From Candidatus Aenigmatarchaeota archaeon (GTDB taxonomy: Archaea; Aenigmatarchaeota; Aenigmatarchaeia; CG10238-14): a DNA stretch of 15,509 nt. A program made the translations under genes and the position numbers. The stretch spans positions 1 to 15,509 of the forward strand of contig JAPLUX010000097.1 of NCBI GenBank assembly GCA_026397455.1. The letters are read 5' to 3'. The notes beneath the pieces were generated by a model. The model had not been told where the DNA came from. It saw only the letters and a program-made list of their open reading frames with translations, and ran no database searches. Shown here in pieces: positions 1-4,611 of this stretch (position 1 is its first letter; each line of letters starts with the position of its first letter).

Positions 1-10
1 CAAAGATTAT

Positions 11-460
11 ATGAAGTTAGAAATAGAACTAGTGCCAGAAACTGTATGGTATAGTAATTTAAGAAAATTAGTATCAAAAAAAGAATGGGATGAAATTAGA
101 AAAAGAGTTTATACAAAAGCAAATCATAAGTGTGAAATATGTGGTGCTTCTGGAAAATTAAACTGCCATGAAATATGGGAGTATGATGACAAAAATAACA
201 TACAACACCTTAAAGGATTCCAAGCATTGTGCGATAACTGTCATAACATAAAGCATATTGGTTTCGTGAACGTTCAAATAAGTAAAGGTATGTGGCCTAA
301 AAAAGTATTAGACGATTTAGCAAAACACTTTATGAAAGTTAATAATGTTAGCCTAAATGAATTTAATGATCATATAAAAGAAGCTTTTGATATTTGGCGG
401 GAAAGATCTAAGAAGGAATGGAAAACAGATTTTGGGGAATTTGATAAAAAATTAGGTTAA
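11..460 (+). CDS. HNH-nuclease-like zinc protein
   Basis: A 149-residue protein with the layout of small HNH-type endonuclease-like proteins. A first Cys pair lies at C41/C44 (CEICG), followed by the CHEIW element (C52/H53), a second Cys pair at C74/C77 (CDNCH) and H78/H82. The four cysteines would bind a structural zinc, and H53 sits where the catalytic His of a beta-beta-alpha metal fold is expected. The N-terminal EWDEIRKRVYTKANHKCEIC stretch is typical of this family. No signal peptide or membrane segment is seen. The ATG is only 10 bases from the window edge, so upstream context is unknown. It converges on the DUF2283 gene. Substrate and biological role cannot be read from the sequence; genome defence or DNA repair are guesses. 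Confidence 0.8.
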   Translation: MKLEIELVPETVWYSNLRKLVSKKEWDEIRKRVYTKANHKCEICGASGKLNCHEIWEYDDKNNIQHLKGFQALCDNCHNIKHIGFVNVQISKGMWPKKVLDDLAKHFMKVNNVSLNEFNDHIKEAFDIWRERSKKEWKTDFGEFDKKLG

Positions 461-466
461 TAGTAA

Positions 467-517
467 AGGTTGAAACAACAAGAGATAGTAAAAGACGAGA
501 TGACGACTAGATTTTAA
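467..517 (+). repeat. 51-nt diverged direct repeat, copy 1
   Basis: This stretch matches 1248-1298 at about 40 of 51 positions. Read in one frame it gives RLKQQEIVKDEMTTRF followed by TAA, and the other copy gives RLKAQGIVKDEMTTKF followed by TAG. Most differences are silent or conservative, so the ancestral sequence was probably coding. This copy is in frame with the HNH gene just upstream but separated from it by three consecutive stop codons. The two copies bracket the DUF2283/DUF4258-like pair. Confidence 0.55.
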
Positions 518-531
518 TATATATTAAAAAA

Positions 532-879
532 CTACACAGAAACAGCTGCCACTGCTGTCGGTATAGGTACTTTTACATCTACCCTCTGTTTATTAACTAT
601 TATTGGAAACATCAATACTACGTAAAGTATCTCTTTACCCTGATAAATGTTGATCCCAGCTTCTTTTACTCCTGATAAAACATCCTTGTTTAAATCGATC
701 TGGAGCATTTTACTCAGCATTCTTGATGCATCTAAAACTTCAACAGCAACTATTTTATTATCTGAAGAAAAGTCTATCACAAAATTTTCTATGTCTAGAC
801 TATCCTTAACCTTCTCTCCAGTATACACGTAAAGGACATCATTCTCATAGTCATAGTCTACCTTAGCCTTCTTAACCAT
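532..879 (-). CDS. DUF2283 family protein
   Basis: A 115-residue protein whose N-terminal half fits DUF2283: a VDYDYENDVLYVYTGE strand pair, then IDFSSDNKIVAVEVLDAS. This small beta-rich domain is often encoded beside DUF4258 proteins, in arrangements suspected to be toxin-antitoxin-like. That neighbour is present here: the DUF4258-like frame immediately upstream overlaps this gene's start by 22 nt, suggesting translational coupling. The ATG is preceded by an AAGGTG stretch that could serve as a ribosome binding site. The C-terminal half (about residues 60-115, rich in V and I and ending near VPIPTAVAAVSV) looks like another beta-rich portion. No enzymatic motif is visible and the molecular function is unknown. 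Confidence 0.75.
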   Translation of the reverse strand: MVKKAKVDYDYENDVLYVYTGEKVKDSLDIENFVIDFSSDNKIVAVEVLDASRMLSKMLQIDLNKDVLSGVKEAGINIYQGKEILYVVLMFPIIVNKQRVDVKVPIPTAVAAVSV

Positions 880-1187
880 TTTTCAAACACCTTTCTTCTT
901 CTCTTATTTTGTACATATGAGGTTATAACATTTAAAGATTTGTCTTTTATAGAAACAACAACCTTCAAATCGTACTTGTTGGATTTATGGAATAAAAGGC
1001 CATATTTGTATCATTTGACATCTTCACCTTGATACTCAACTACTTCTATTTTCATAGGATTTCTTATATTATCAGTAATTTCAGTTTCATTAATCCCACG
1101 TAACCTGACTTTAGGGTCATAGAAATGTTTGCTGAAAGTTATCGTTTCTATGGATTTCAATTTTTCTTTCATTTCCTCGACATTCAT
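858..1187 (-). pseudogene. DUF4258-like protein with in-frame UGA
   Basis: From the ATG at 1187 the frame reads 58 codons, meets TGA at 1013-1011, and then stays open in the same frame for 50 more codons to TAG at 860-858. Both halves look like one protein. The first has SKHFYDPKVRLRGINETEI and IRNPMKIEVVEYQ, matching the His/Arg, RGI and NP pattern of DUF4258-type proteins. The second continues with YGLLF, YDLKVVVSI and LNVITSYVQNKRRRK, the expected closing strands and basic tail. The simplest reading is one nonsense mutation (CGA or TGG to TGA). Other genes here end in TGA, so genome-wide recoding is unlikely. There is no in-frame ATG after the stop to restart translation. The 3' end overlaps the DUF2283 start, as expected for an operon pair. 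The family call rests on motif recall only. Confidence 0.65.
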
Positions 1188-1247
1188 AAGAAGATATCTA
1201 GGTTTTGATTTAAAAATTGATTTGCACGAGAAAAGAAAATATTCGAA

Positions 1248-1298
1248 AGACTAAAAGCACAAGGAATAGTAAAAGATGAGATGACAACTAAATTTTAG
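1248..1298 (+). repeat. 51-nt diverged direct repeat, copy 2
   Basis: Second copy of the sequence at 467-517. Its open frame extends further upstream to about 1221, adding AREKKIFE before the shared peptide, and is closed by a TGA just before that. No start codon is visible, so this looks like the C-terminal tail of a lost gene. The rest of 1188-1405 contains no ORF that I can support. Confidence 0.5.
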
Positions 1299-1368
1299 AT
1301 TTCTTTATAATACTCGAAAAGATGTTTTAATTGTGATTTAAATAATTTAACTAGTCATTAAAGATTTG

Positions 1369-1388
1369 GATAAAATCAAAATTTTATC
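1369..1388 (+). promoter_or_regulatory. 8-bp inverted repeat before RNase H start
   Basis: GATAAAAT, a CAAA spacer and ATTTTATC form a perfect 8-bp inverted repeat ending 17 bases before the RNase H ATG. A TATA-like TTTAAATAATTT lies further upstream at about 1338-1349. It could be an operator or a hairpin at the start of the transcript. AT-rich inverted repeats of this size can also arise by chance. Confidence 0.3.
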
Positions 1389-1405
1389 ATAATAACAGGA
1401 TATTC

Positions 1406-1579
1406 ATGGATGAAAAATTTATTGACAAATTAAGTATTTTTACTGATGGAGCATCTCGTGGTAATCCTGGTCCTGGTGCTATAGGTTTTGTAATCTATGA
1501 TCAAAATGGAAATATTCTTAGAGAATACGCAGAATGTATAGGTAATTGCACTAATAACGTGGCTGAATATAAAGCTTTA
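1406..1579 (+). pseudogene. rnhA: RNase HI, 5' part (split by IS)
   Basis: This part encodes residues 1-58 of a type 1 ribonuclease H, which cuts the RNA strand of RNA/DNA hybrids. It contains the FTDGASRGNPGPGAIGF motif with catalytic D14 and the NNVAEYKAL motif with catalytic E54. The frame then enters the insertion element and stops two codons later. Joined to 2141-2398 after removal of the element, it gives a 143-residue protein of normal RNase HI length. As it stands, the fragment lacks two catalytic Asp residues and should be inactive. The gene symbol reflects the family, not a verified orthologue. Confidence 0.85.
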
Positions 1580-1592
1580 AACTAATCTAATT

Positions 1593-1612
1593 CCACCAGT
1601 TTCAACTGGTGG
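1593..1612 (+). repeat. IS left-end hairpin
   Basis: CCACCAGT, loop TTCA, then ACTGGTGG form a perfect 8-bp stem. The right-end hairpin has the same tetraloop and outer five pairs but a different inner stem, with paired compensating changes. This supports recognition of folded single-stranded ends by the Y1 transposase. Confidence 0.85.
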
Positions 1613-1631
1613 ATAAACTAATCCTATAACA

Positions 1632-1657
1632 TACAGCTTGCATAGCTGTAAGGAGGG
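1632..1657 (+). promoter_or_regulatory. Hairpin abutting the tnpA Shine-Dalgarno
   Basis: TACAGCT, loop TGCAT, AGCTGTA form a perfect 7-bp stem, immediately followed by AGGAGGG six bases before the tnpA ATG. The ribosome binding site is thus strong but sits at the foot of a hairpin. IS200 elements are known to restrain transposase translation with 5' UTR structure, so a similar role is plausible here. It is not shown. Confidence 0.5.
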
Positions 1658-1663
1658 TTTAAC

Positions 1664-2110
1664 ATGAGTCGAGATCTGTGTAGCTACAGCTCTAGCCTTG
1701 GAAAATCAAGGCACCACATATCTTTCATTCCCAAGTACCGTCATAAGATATTTGGTTATAAAAGAATAAAGATTGTTTGTGAACAATCTTTCTACGAGAC
1801 TGCTGAAGAATATGGTTTTGCTATCAGAGAACTTGGGTTTGACATAGACCATATTCACATGGTGATCGATACACCGCCCAGTTATTCTTTGTCTCAGATA
1901 GTAAAACTCTTCAAAGGAAGGTCGGCAAGAAAATTATTCCAAACGTTCCCATGGCTGAGAAAACAGTTCTTCTGGAGTGGTCATCTTTGGTCACCGTCAT
2001 ACTTCTTCGATTCGATCGGGGATGTACAGTCGGAAATAGTAGAGAGATACGTTAGGAATCAAGGGGAAAAAGGTGATCAGAAAAGGCTTAATGAATACTT
2101 TGCTTACTGA
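1664..2110 (+). CDS. tnpA: IS200/IS605-family Y1 transposase TnpA
   Basis: A 148-residue HUH-superfamily single-strand transposase. The metal-binding HUH motif is H63-I64-H65 in FDIDHIHMVID. The nucleophilic tyrosine is most likely Y129 in IVERYVRNQ on the C-terminal helix, and the family's KGRSARKLF and FWSGHLWSPSYFF segments lie between them. The length is normal for an intact TnpA. It cuts and rejoins the element's single-stranded ends next to the terminal hairpins. Its AGGAGGG ribosome site is one of the strongest in the window. The gene fills most of the element and ends three bases before the right-end hairpin. No frameshift is seen, so the element may still be active. Confidence 0.93.
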   Translation: MSRDLCSYSSSLGKSRHHISFIPKYRHKIFGYKRIKIVCEQSFYETAEEYGFAIRELGFDIDHIHMVIDTPPSYSLSQIVKLFKGRSARKLFQTFPWLRKQFFWSGHLWSPSYFFDSIGDVQSEIVERYVRNQGEKGDQKRLNEYFAY

Positions 2111-2113
2111 ATG

Positions 2114-2133
2114 CCACCGATTTCAATCGGTGG
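2114..2133 (+). repeat. IS right-end hairpin
   Basis: CCACCGAT, loop TTCA, then ATCGGTGG form a perfect 8-bp stem three bases after the tnpA stop. It shares the loop and outer stem with the left-end hairpin. Confidence 0.85.
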
Positions 2134-2140
2134 TTGTTTA

Positions 2141-2398
2141 CTCAAAGCATTAGAGTTTGGTTCTACTCATTCAAAAGGTGAAGTTATTTGTTTTATGGAT
2201 AGCGAACTTGTAGTTAAACAAATGAATGGTTCTTTTAGGTTAAAAAAAATACATCTTAAAGAATTATTTCAAGAAGTTAAATTAAAAGAATCAATGTACA
2301 AAAAAGTCACATATCAAAATTTGCCTAGAGAACATCCAAAAATTGTAAGAGTTGATAAAATAGTGAACAAAGCTCTTGACCAATTAAATGAGAAATAG
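2141..2398 (+). pseudogene. rnhA: RNase HI, 3' part (split by IS)
   Basis: This encodes residues 59-143 of the interrupted RNase HI. It has the third catalytic Asp (D78 in CFMDSELVVKQMNG) and the last one (D130 in HPKIVRVDKIVNKALD), with the helix of the family between them. Its reading frame continues upstream into the right-end hairpin, where an ATG at 2111 could in principle start a 95-residue product with a foreign N-terminus, but that product would lack D14 and E54. Divergence is not obvious: all motifs are intact, consistent with a recent insertion. Confidence 0.85.
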
Positions 2399-2420
2399 TC
2401 TCCAATAAGATAATGATACC

Positions 2421-2882
2421 ATGAAACTACAACAAGCAAAAACCATAGCCGACAACTTCGTGTCAGAAATAAAAGAATTCTGTGAGAGGATAGAGATAGC
2501 TGGAAGCATCAGGAGAAATAAAATAGAAGTCAATGACATAGACATAGTCTTGATTCCAAAGCTGAGAGAGCATCTCATCCAGAAGATAAGGAAGGTATCT
2601 AATGTTGAAGTACAAGGCAAAAAACTCATGAGAGCAGAATATTCTGGTGTTCAAGTCGATATTTATTTCGCAACAGAAGAAACTTGGGGTATACTCTTAT
2701 TAGTCAGGACTGGTAGTAAAGAACACAACATCAAGTTATGCCAGCATGCTATAAACAAAGGAATGAAATTGAGTGTTAGTAATGGTTTGATGAGAGGAAA
2801 TGAAGTGATTGCTAGCATGACAGAAGAAGATATTTTCAAAGGTTTAGGAATGGATTATATTAAGCCAGAAGATAGGGATTGA
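2421..2882 (+). CDS. Minimal family X polymerase-type nucleotidyltransferase
   Basis: At 153 residues this is far shorter than bacterial or archaeal PolX (with or without the PHP domain), yet it contains the palm and thumb. The AGSIRR motif at residues 27-32 is followed by NDIDIVLIP with metal ligands D39 and D41. GVQVDIYFA supplies the third carboxylate D80. LLVRTGSKEHN (about 93-103) matches the nucleotide-binding segment of PolX, and the tail SMTEEDIFKGLGMDYIKPEDRD matches the PolX C-terminus. The 8-kDa lyase domain, the fingers and the PHP nuclease are absent. The N-terminus starts with a short helix leading directly into the palm. It could be a gap-filling polymerase or a nucleotidyltransferase with another substrate. 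The 3' part of the split RNase H gene ends 22 bases upstream. Confidence 0.82.
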   Translation: MKLQQAKTIADNFVSEIKEFCERIEIAGSIRRNKIEVNDIDIVLIPKLREHLIQKIRKVSNVEVQGKKLMRAEYSGVQVDIYFATEETWGILLLVRTGSKEHNIKLCQHAINKGMKLSVSNGLMRGNEVIASMTEEDIFKGLGMDYIKPEDRD

Positions 2883-2886
2883 AGGA

Positions 2887-2914
2887 AAAGATAGACTTTT
2901 GTTCTTGGAAAAAA
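2887..2914 (+). repeat. Intergenic motif copy A
   Basis: Copy of the recurrent motif (core GATAG, a variable base or two, TTTT-GTTCTTGG, A-rich tail), starting five bases after the stop of the PolX-like gene. The T-run could terminate that transcript. Confidence 0.6.
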
Positions 2915-2961
2915 GAAAAAAAGGATAGTCAAATAATCATGAATTTTTAACAACGACAAGG

Positions 2962-3009
2962 TTATTCTTCAGTTTCTTCTACAACCTTTTCTCTCTTTCT
3001 TTTTGGCAT
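2962..3009 (-). CDS. 15-aa microORF with strong Shine-Dalgarno
   Basis: MPKRKREKVVEETEE, starting at ATG 3009-3007 and ending in TAA. It is preceded six bases upstream by GGAGGTGA, a near-perfect anti-16S match, and further upstream by a TATA-like GTTATATT at about 3067-3075. After the stop, the minus strand runs into CTTTTTTTCTTTTTT (about 2912-2930), a good archaeal-type terminator. Promoter, ribosome site, short frame and terminator form a complete small transcription unit. The peptide is half basic, half acidic and of unknown function. Alternatively the ribosome site serves a leader peptide or the unit is a non-coding RNA. No homology is claimed. Confidence 0.4.
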   Translation of the reverse strand: MPKRKREKVVEETEE

Positions 3010-3100
3010 GTGTGTTCACCTCCACAATATTGTCAACTTTGTCGACCTATAATCCCTTTGGCTTAGGAATATAACTCGGTTTTGAAGGTAGAGTTGTGAT

Positions 3101-3128
3101 GAAGATAGGTTTTTGTTCTTGGAAAGAG
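3101..3128 (+). repeat. Intergenic motif copy B
   Basis: GAAGATAGGTTTTTGTTCTT followed by GGAAAGAG, the copy closest to the consensus. It ends 11 bases before the ATG of the Cys-rich protein and has no plus-strand gene just upstream, which does not fit a simple terminator role. Confidence 0.65.
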
Positions 3129-3139
3129 AAAGAATAATT

Positions 3140-3748
3140 ATGACAAAAAAACAAAAAAATAAGAAACAAAAGAACATGTCGCTGATTCCATTATCTATAA
3201 TAGTCATCTTAATAATATTCATAATTTTTCTCTTAAAAGTAGGAAATAAACCCATTTGTGGTAACGAAATATGTGATTCAGACGAAACATGTCTATCATG
3301 TCCACAAGATTGTGGCTCATGTCCAACTACGACTACCAGAATAACCACAACTATTATTCCAACTACAATTTTATCACAATGTTCCAGCTCTTCGGATTGC
3401 ATGTGGTGTGGGATAGATTGCATTATCAAAAGAGAAAATATAGTATGTGTAGCCGTAGCACCTCCAAAGGGTTACAATTGTGAATGTGTCAATGGATTTT
3501 GTAATAAAGTAGAAATAACAGTCTATGGAACAGAAATTCCTGACAGTTGTACTGACACAGATGATGGTTTGAAATACAATGTTAAAGGTACTATATCAGG
3601 ATATTATAGGGGTCAAGCTTATACATACACAGACTCTTGTACAGGTGATTTATTGACAGAATATTACTGTCTTACCACTAATTATGGATACCAATACTAT
3701 AATTGCCTATATGCAGGTAAAAAATGTATTGATGGGGCTTGTGTTTAA
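3140..3748 (+). CDS. Membrane-anchored Cys-rich surface protein
   Basis: The chosen ATG gives a 202-residue protein; an in-frame TTG at 3113 would add nine residues but lies inside motif B. A lysine-rich N-terminus (MTKKQKNKKQKN) is followed by one long hydrophobic helix (about residues 16-34), giving a type II or uncleaved signal anchor with the rest outside. Next comes CGNEICDSDETCLSCPQDCG, a Cys motif frequent in predicted exported proteins of DPANN archaea, then a Thr-rich probably glycosylated linker (TTTTRITTTIIPTT) and a second Cys-rich part (SSDCMWCGIDC). The C-terminal module has evenly spaced Cys and Tyr residues and ends CIDGACV. The even number of cysteines suggests disulfides. 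Binding partner and role are unknown; adhesion to a host or surface is a guess. Confidence 0.75.
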   Translation: MTKKQKNKKQKNMSLIPLSIIVILIIFIIFLLKVGNKPICGNEICDSDETCLSCPQDCGSCPTTTTRITTTIIPTTILSQCSSSSDCMWCGIDCIIKRENIVCVAVAPPKGYNCECVNGFCNKVEITVYGTEIPDSCTDTDDGLKYNVKGTISGYYRGQAYTYTDSCTGDLLTEYYCLTTNYGYQYYNCLYAGKKCIDGACV

Positions 3749-3781
3749 AACATTTTTTAGATGACTGAATGAGATGAATTA

Positions 3782-3807
3782 TTGTGTTCAAATCACACTC
3801 CTGGCGT
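3782..3807 (+). other. tRNA 3'-end-like fragment 1
   Basis: TTGTG, loop TTCAAAT, CACAC resembles a T-arm (four of five pairs, including G53-C61). It is followed by TCCTGGC plus G, the size of an acceptor 3' strand plus discriminator base. No matching 5' acceptor strand (GCCAGGA) or anticodon arm is present upstream, so this is not a whole tRNA gene. It could be a remnant left by tRNA-targeting integration, a split-tRNA half, or chance. Confidence 0.35.
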
Positions 3808-3812
3808 AATGT

Positions 3813-3840
3813 AGAAAAGGATAGGTTTTTGTTATTGAGG
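3813..3840 (+). repeat. Intergenic motif copy C
   Basis: AGAAAAGGATAGGTTTTTGT then TATTGAGG. The right side diverges from the other copies and runs directly into tRNA-like fragment 2. It lies about 65 bases after the Cys-rich gene. Confidence 0.55.
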
Positions 3841-3861
3841 GTTCAAATTCCACCTCCCGCA
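3837..3861 (+). other. tRNA 3'-end-like fragment 2
   Basis: GAGGG, loop TTCAAAT, TCCAC gives an imperfect T-arm (one mismatch and one G-T pair), followed by CTCCCGC and A. No upstream GCGGGAG is present, so only a 3' part is seen. It lies 55 bases after fragment 1, and its similarity to a tRNA is weaker. Confidence 0.3.
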
Positions 3862-3909
3862 TTGGCTATTAATATCTGTAAGTAAAATTCTGTGCAATGG
3901 ACAATATAC

Positions 3910-3990
3910 CTATTTCTTTTTATGTTTTATGCTTTTAGAATGACTGTATGTTTTCTTCCCAACTTTATGTGTATGAAATTTTTTACCCAT
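3910..3990 (-). CDS. 26-aa highly basic microORF
   Basis: A 26-residue frame from ATG 3990 to TAG, beginning MGKKFHTHKVGKKTYS and ending IKHKKK. Eleven residues are Lys and four are His, with no acidic residue. AGGAGAA stands six bases upstream of the ATG, and a second identical AGGAGAA lies 11 bases further, so the ribosome site is doubled. The composition suggests nucleic-acid or ribosome binding, as in very small ribosomal proteins, but I do not recognise a family. It is the only supportable gene between motif copies C and D. A chance ORF is possible at this length, but the good ribosome site and strongly biased composition argue for a real product. Confidence 0.45.
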   Translation of the reverse strand: MGKKFHTHKVGKKTYSHSKSIKHKKK

Positions 3991-4064
3991 TTTTAATTCT
4001 CCTATTATTCTCCTATATAACTATTACACAGAAGTAATTAAATAATTATAGAAGAAAAAATGAA

Positions 4065-4096
4065 AGAATCAGACAGATTTTTATTCTAGGGAAAAA
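4065..4096 (+). repeat. Intergenic motif copy D
   Basis: AGAATCAGACAGATTTTTAT followed by TCTAGGGAAAAA. It lies about 20 bases beyond the histone stop on the opposite strand. It shares the extended left side AATCAGAnAG with copies E and F. Confidence 0.55.
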
Positions 4097-4115
4097 AATA
4101 AAAAGAGGAGTGCAA

Positions 4116-4301
4116 TTAAGCATCTCTTGCCTTTAATGTCTTTCTATTATTGGCCTTTGCTCTATCAGCTGCTCTTGTAACCAATGCAGCTACATCAGTA
4201 TCTAATCTTCTCATGAACTCATCACTGACATTGAATTTTCCTTTTACTAACTCTCTTACTGCGCTCCTCACTATTACATGTTTAGCAGTTTTTTCAGCCA
4301 A
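4116..4301 (-). CDS. Short histone-fold protein (61 aa)
   Basis: A 61-residue single histone fold. Helix 1 is HVIVRSAVRELVKG, helix 2 is SDEFMRRLDTDVAALVTRAADRAKANN, and loop 2 leads into RKTLKARDA, the histone RKT-x-x-x-RD signature. It ends there, about eight residues earlier than HMfA/HMfB-type archaeal histones, so helix 3 is very short. The N-terminus, the RAKANNRKT stretch and the early end are closer to the small bacterial-type histones (such as that of Bdellovibrio) than to classical archaeal ones; this is from memory of the families. The start is TTG, supported by AGAGGTGA four bases upstream. It stands alone between motif copies D and E and is followed by a T-rich terminator (CTCTTTTTATTTTTTT on its strand). 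Role: DNA binding and compaction. Confidence 0.85.
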   Translation of the reverse strand: MAEKTAKHVIVRSAVRELVKGKFNVSDEFMRRLDTDVAALVTRAADRAKANNRKTLKARDA

Positions 4302-4349
4302 AAACTCACCTCTTTCTAAAATAGTATAAGTTTTAGGACTATAAAAAAC

Positions 4350-4379
4350 AGAATCAGATAGCTTTTTGTTCTTAGGAAA
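4350..4379 (+). repeat. Intergenic motif copy E
   Basis: AGAATCAGATAGCTTTTTGT followed by TCTTAGGAAA. It lies about 50 bases upstream of the histone start on the other strand and directly abuts the stop of the degraded ORF at 4383. Confidence 0.65.
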
Positions 4380-4382
4380 GGC

Positions 4383-4607
4383 TTAAAAAATATAACTAGT
4401 TTTATTCCCCCTGTCCATAAATTCCATCTTAACCTTTAATTCAGTACTACTATCAGGGGTTTCATCTGATTCTTTATCATAAGTAATTCTTACATCCAGT
4501 AATCGTTCATAAGTATCGATTACATCTTGCCTTTTTTTGAATGGCCGAGGATGACTAAGATTTTCATAAGTATTATTAAATATTAAAAGATTAACATTCT
4601 TATAAAA
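4383..4607 (-). pseudogene. Start-less ORF, probable gene remnant
   Basis: The minus strand is open for 74 codons ending YIF-TAA. It contains plausible protein sequence (SHPRPFKKRQDVIDTYERLL, then VRITYDKESDETPDSSTELK), but no ATG, GTG or TTG occurs before a Met near the C-terminus. In an overlapping frame an ATG at 4566 gives MKILVILGHSKKGKM. The two frames meet at a run of seven A (T on the plus strand, 4532-4538), so a one-base change there would give a single ORF of about 61 residues with a normal start. It could be a decayed gene, a homopolymer sequencing error, or chance. Its upstream end overlaps the promoter region of the 189-aa gene. I do not recognise a family. Confidence 0.3.
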
Positions 4608-4611
4608 TTAC

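Larger units (their letters stand above)
1580..2140 (+). mobile_element. IS200-type insertion sequence, 561 bp
   Basis: A compact element with a single Y1 transposase gene and no tnpB. Subterminal hairpins lie 13 nt from the left end and 7 nt from the right end. Boundaries were inferred from the split host gene: cutting after TTTA at 1576-1579 and after TTTA at 2137-2140 rejoins RNase H in frame (YKAL | LKALEFG). No target duplication is needed, as is usual for IS200/IS605 elements, which insert 3' of a short T-rich target. The exact end could shift by a base or two because TTTA occurs at both junctions. Confidence 0.85.

Noticed and set aside
858..1187. Genome-wide reassignment of UGA to an amino acid
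   Set aside because: TnpA, the PolX-like gene, map, DUF429, gap and the 110-aa gene all end naturally in TGA at the expected length.
2462..2654. Minus-strand open frames within the PolX-like gene
   Set aside because: They are antisense shadows with no ribosome site and no sensible domain content; the plus frame carries clear catalytic motifs.
3016..3429. 137-codon minus-strand ORF opposite the Cys-rich gene
   Set aside because: It is a by-product of the Thr/Cys-rich coding strand, with low-complexity Val/Ile runs and no start signal.
3750..3865. Complete tRNA genes
   Set aside because: Only T-arm and acceptor-like 3' parts are seen; no 5' acceptor strands, D-arms or anticodon arms fit.
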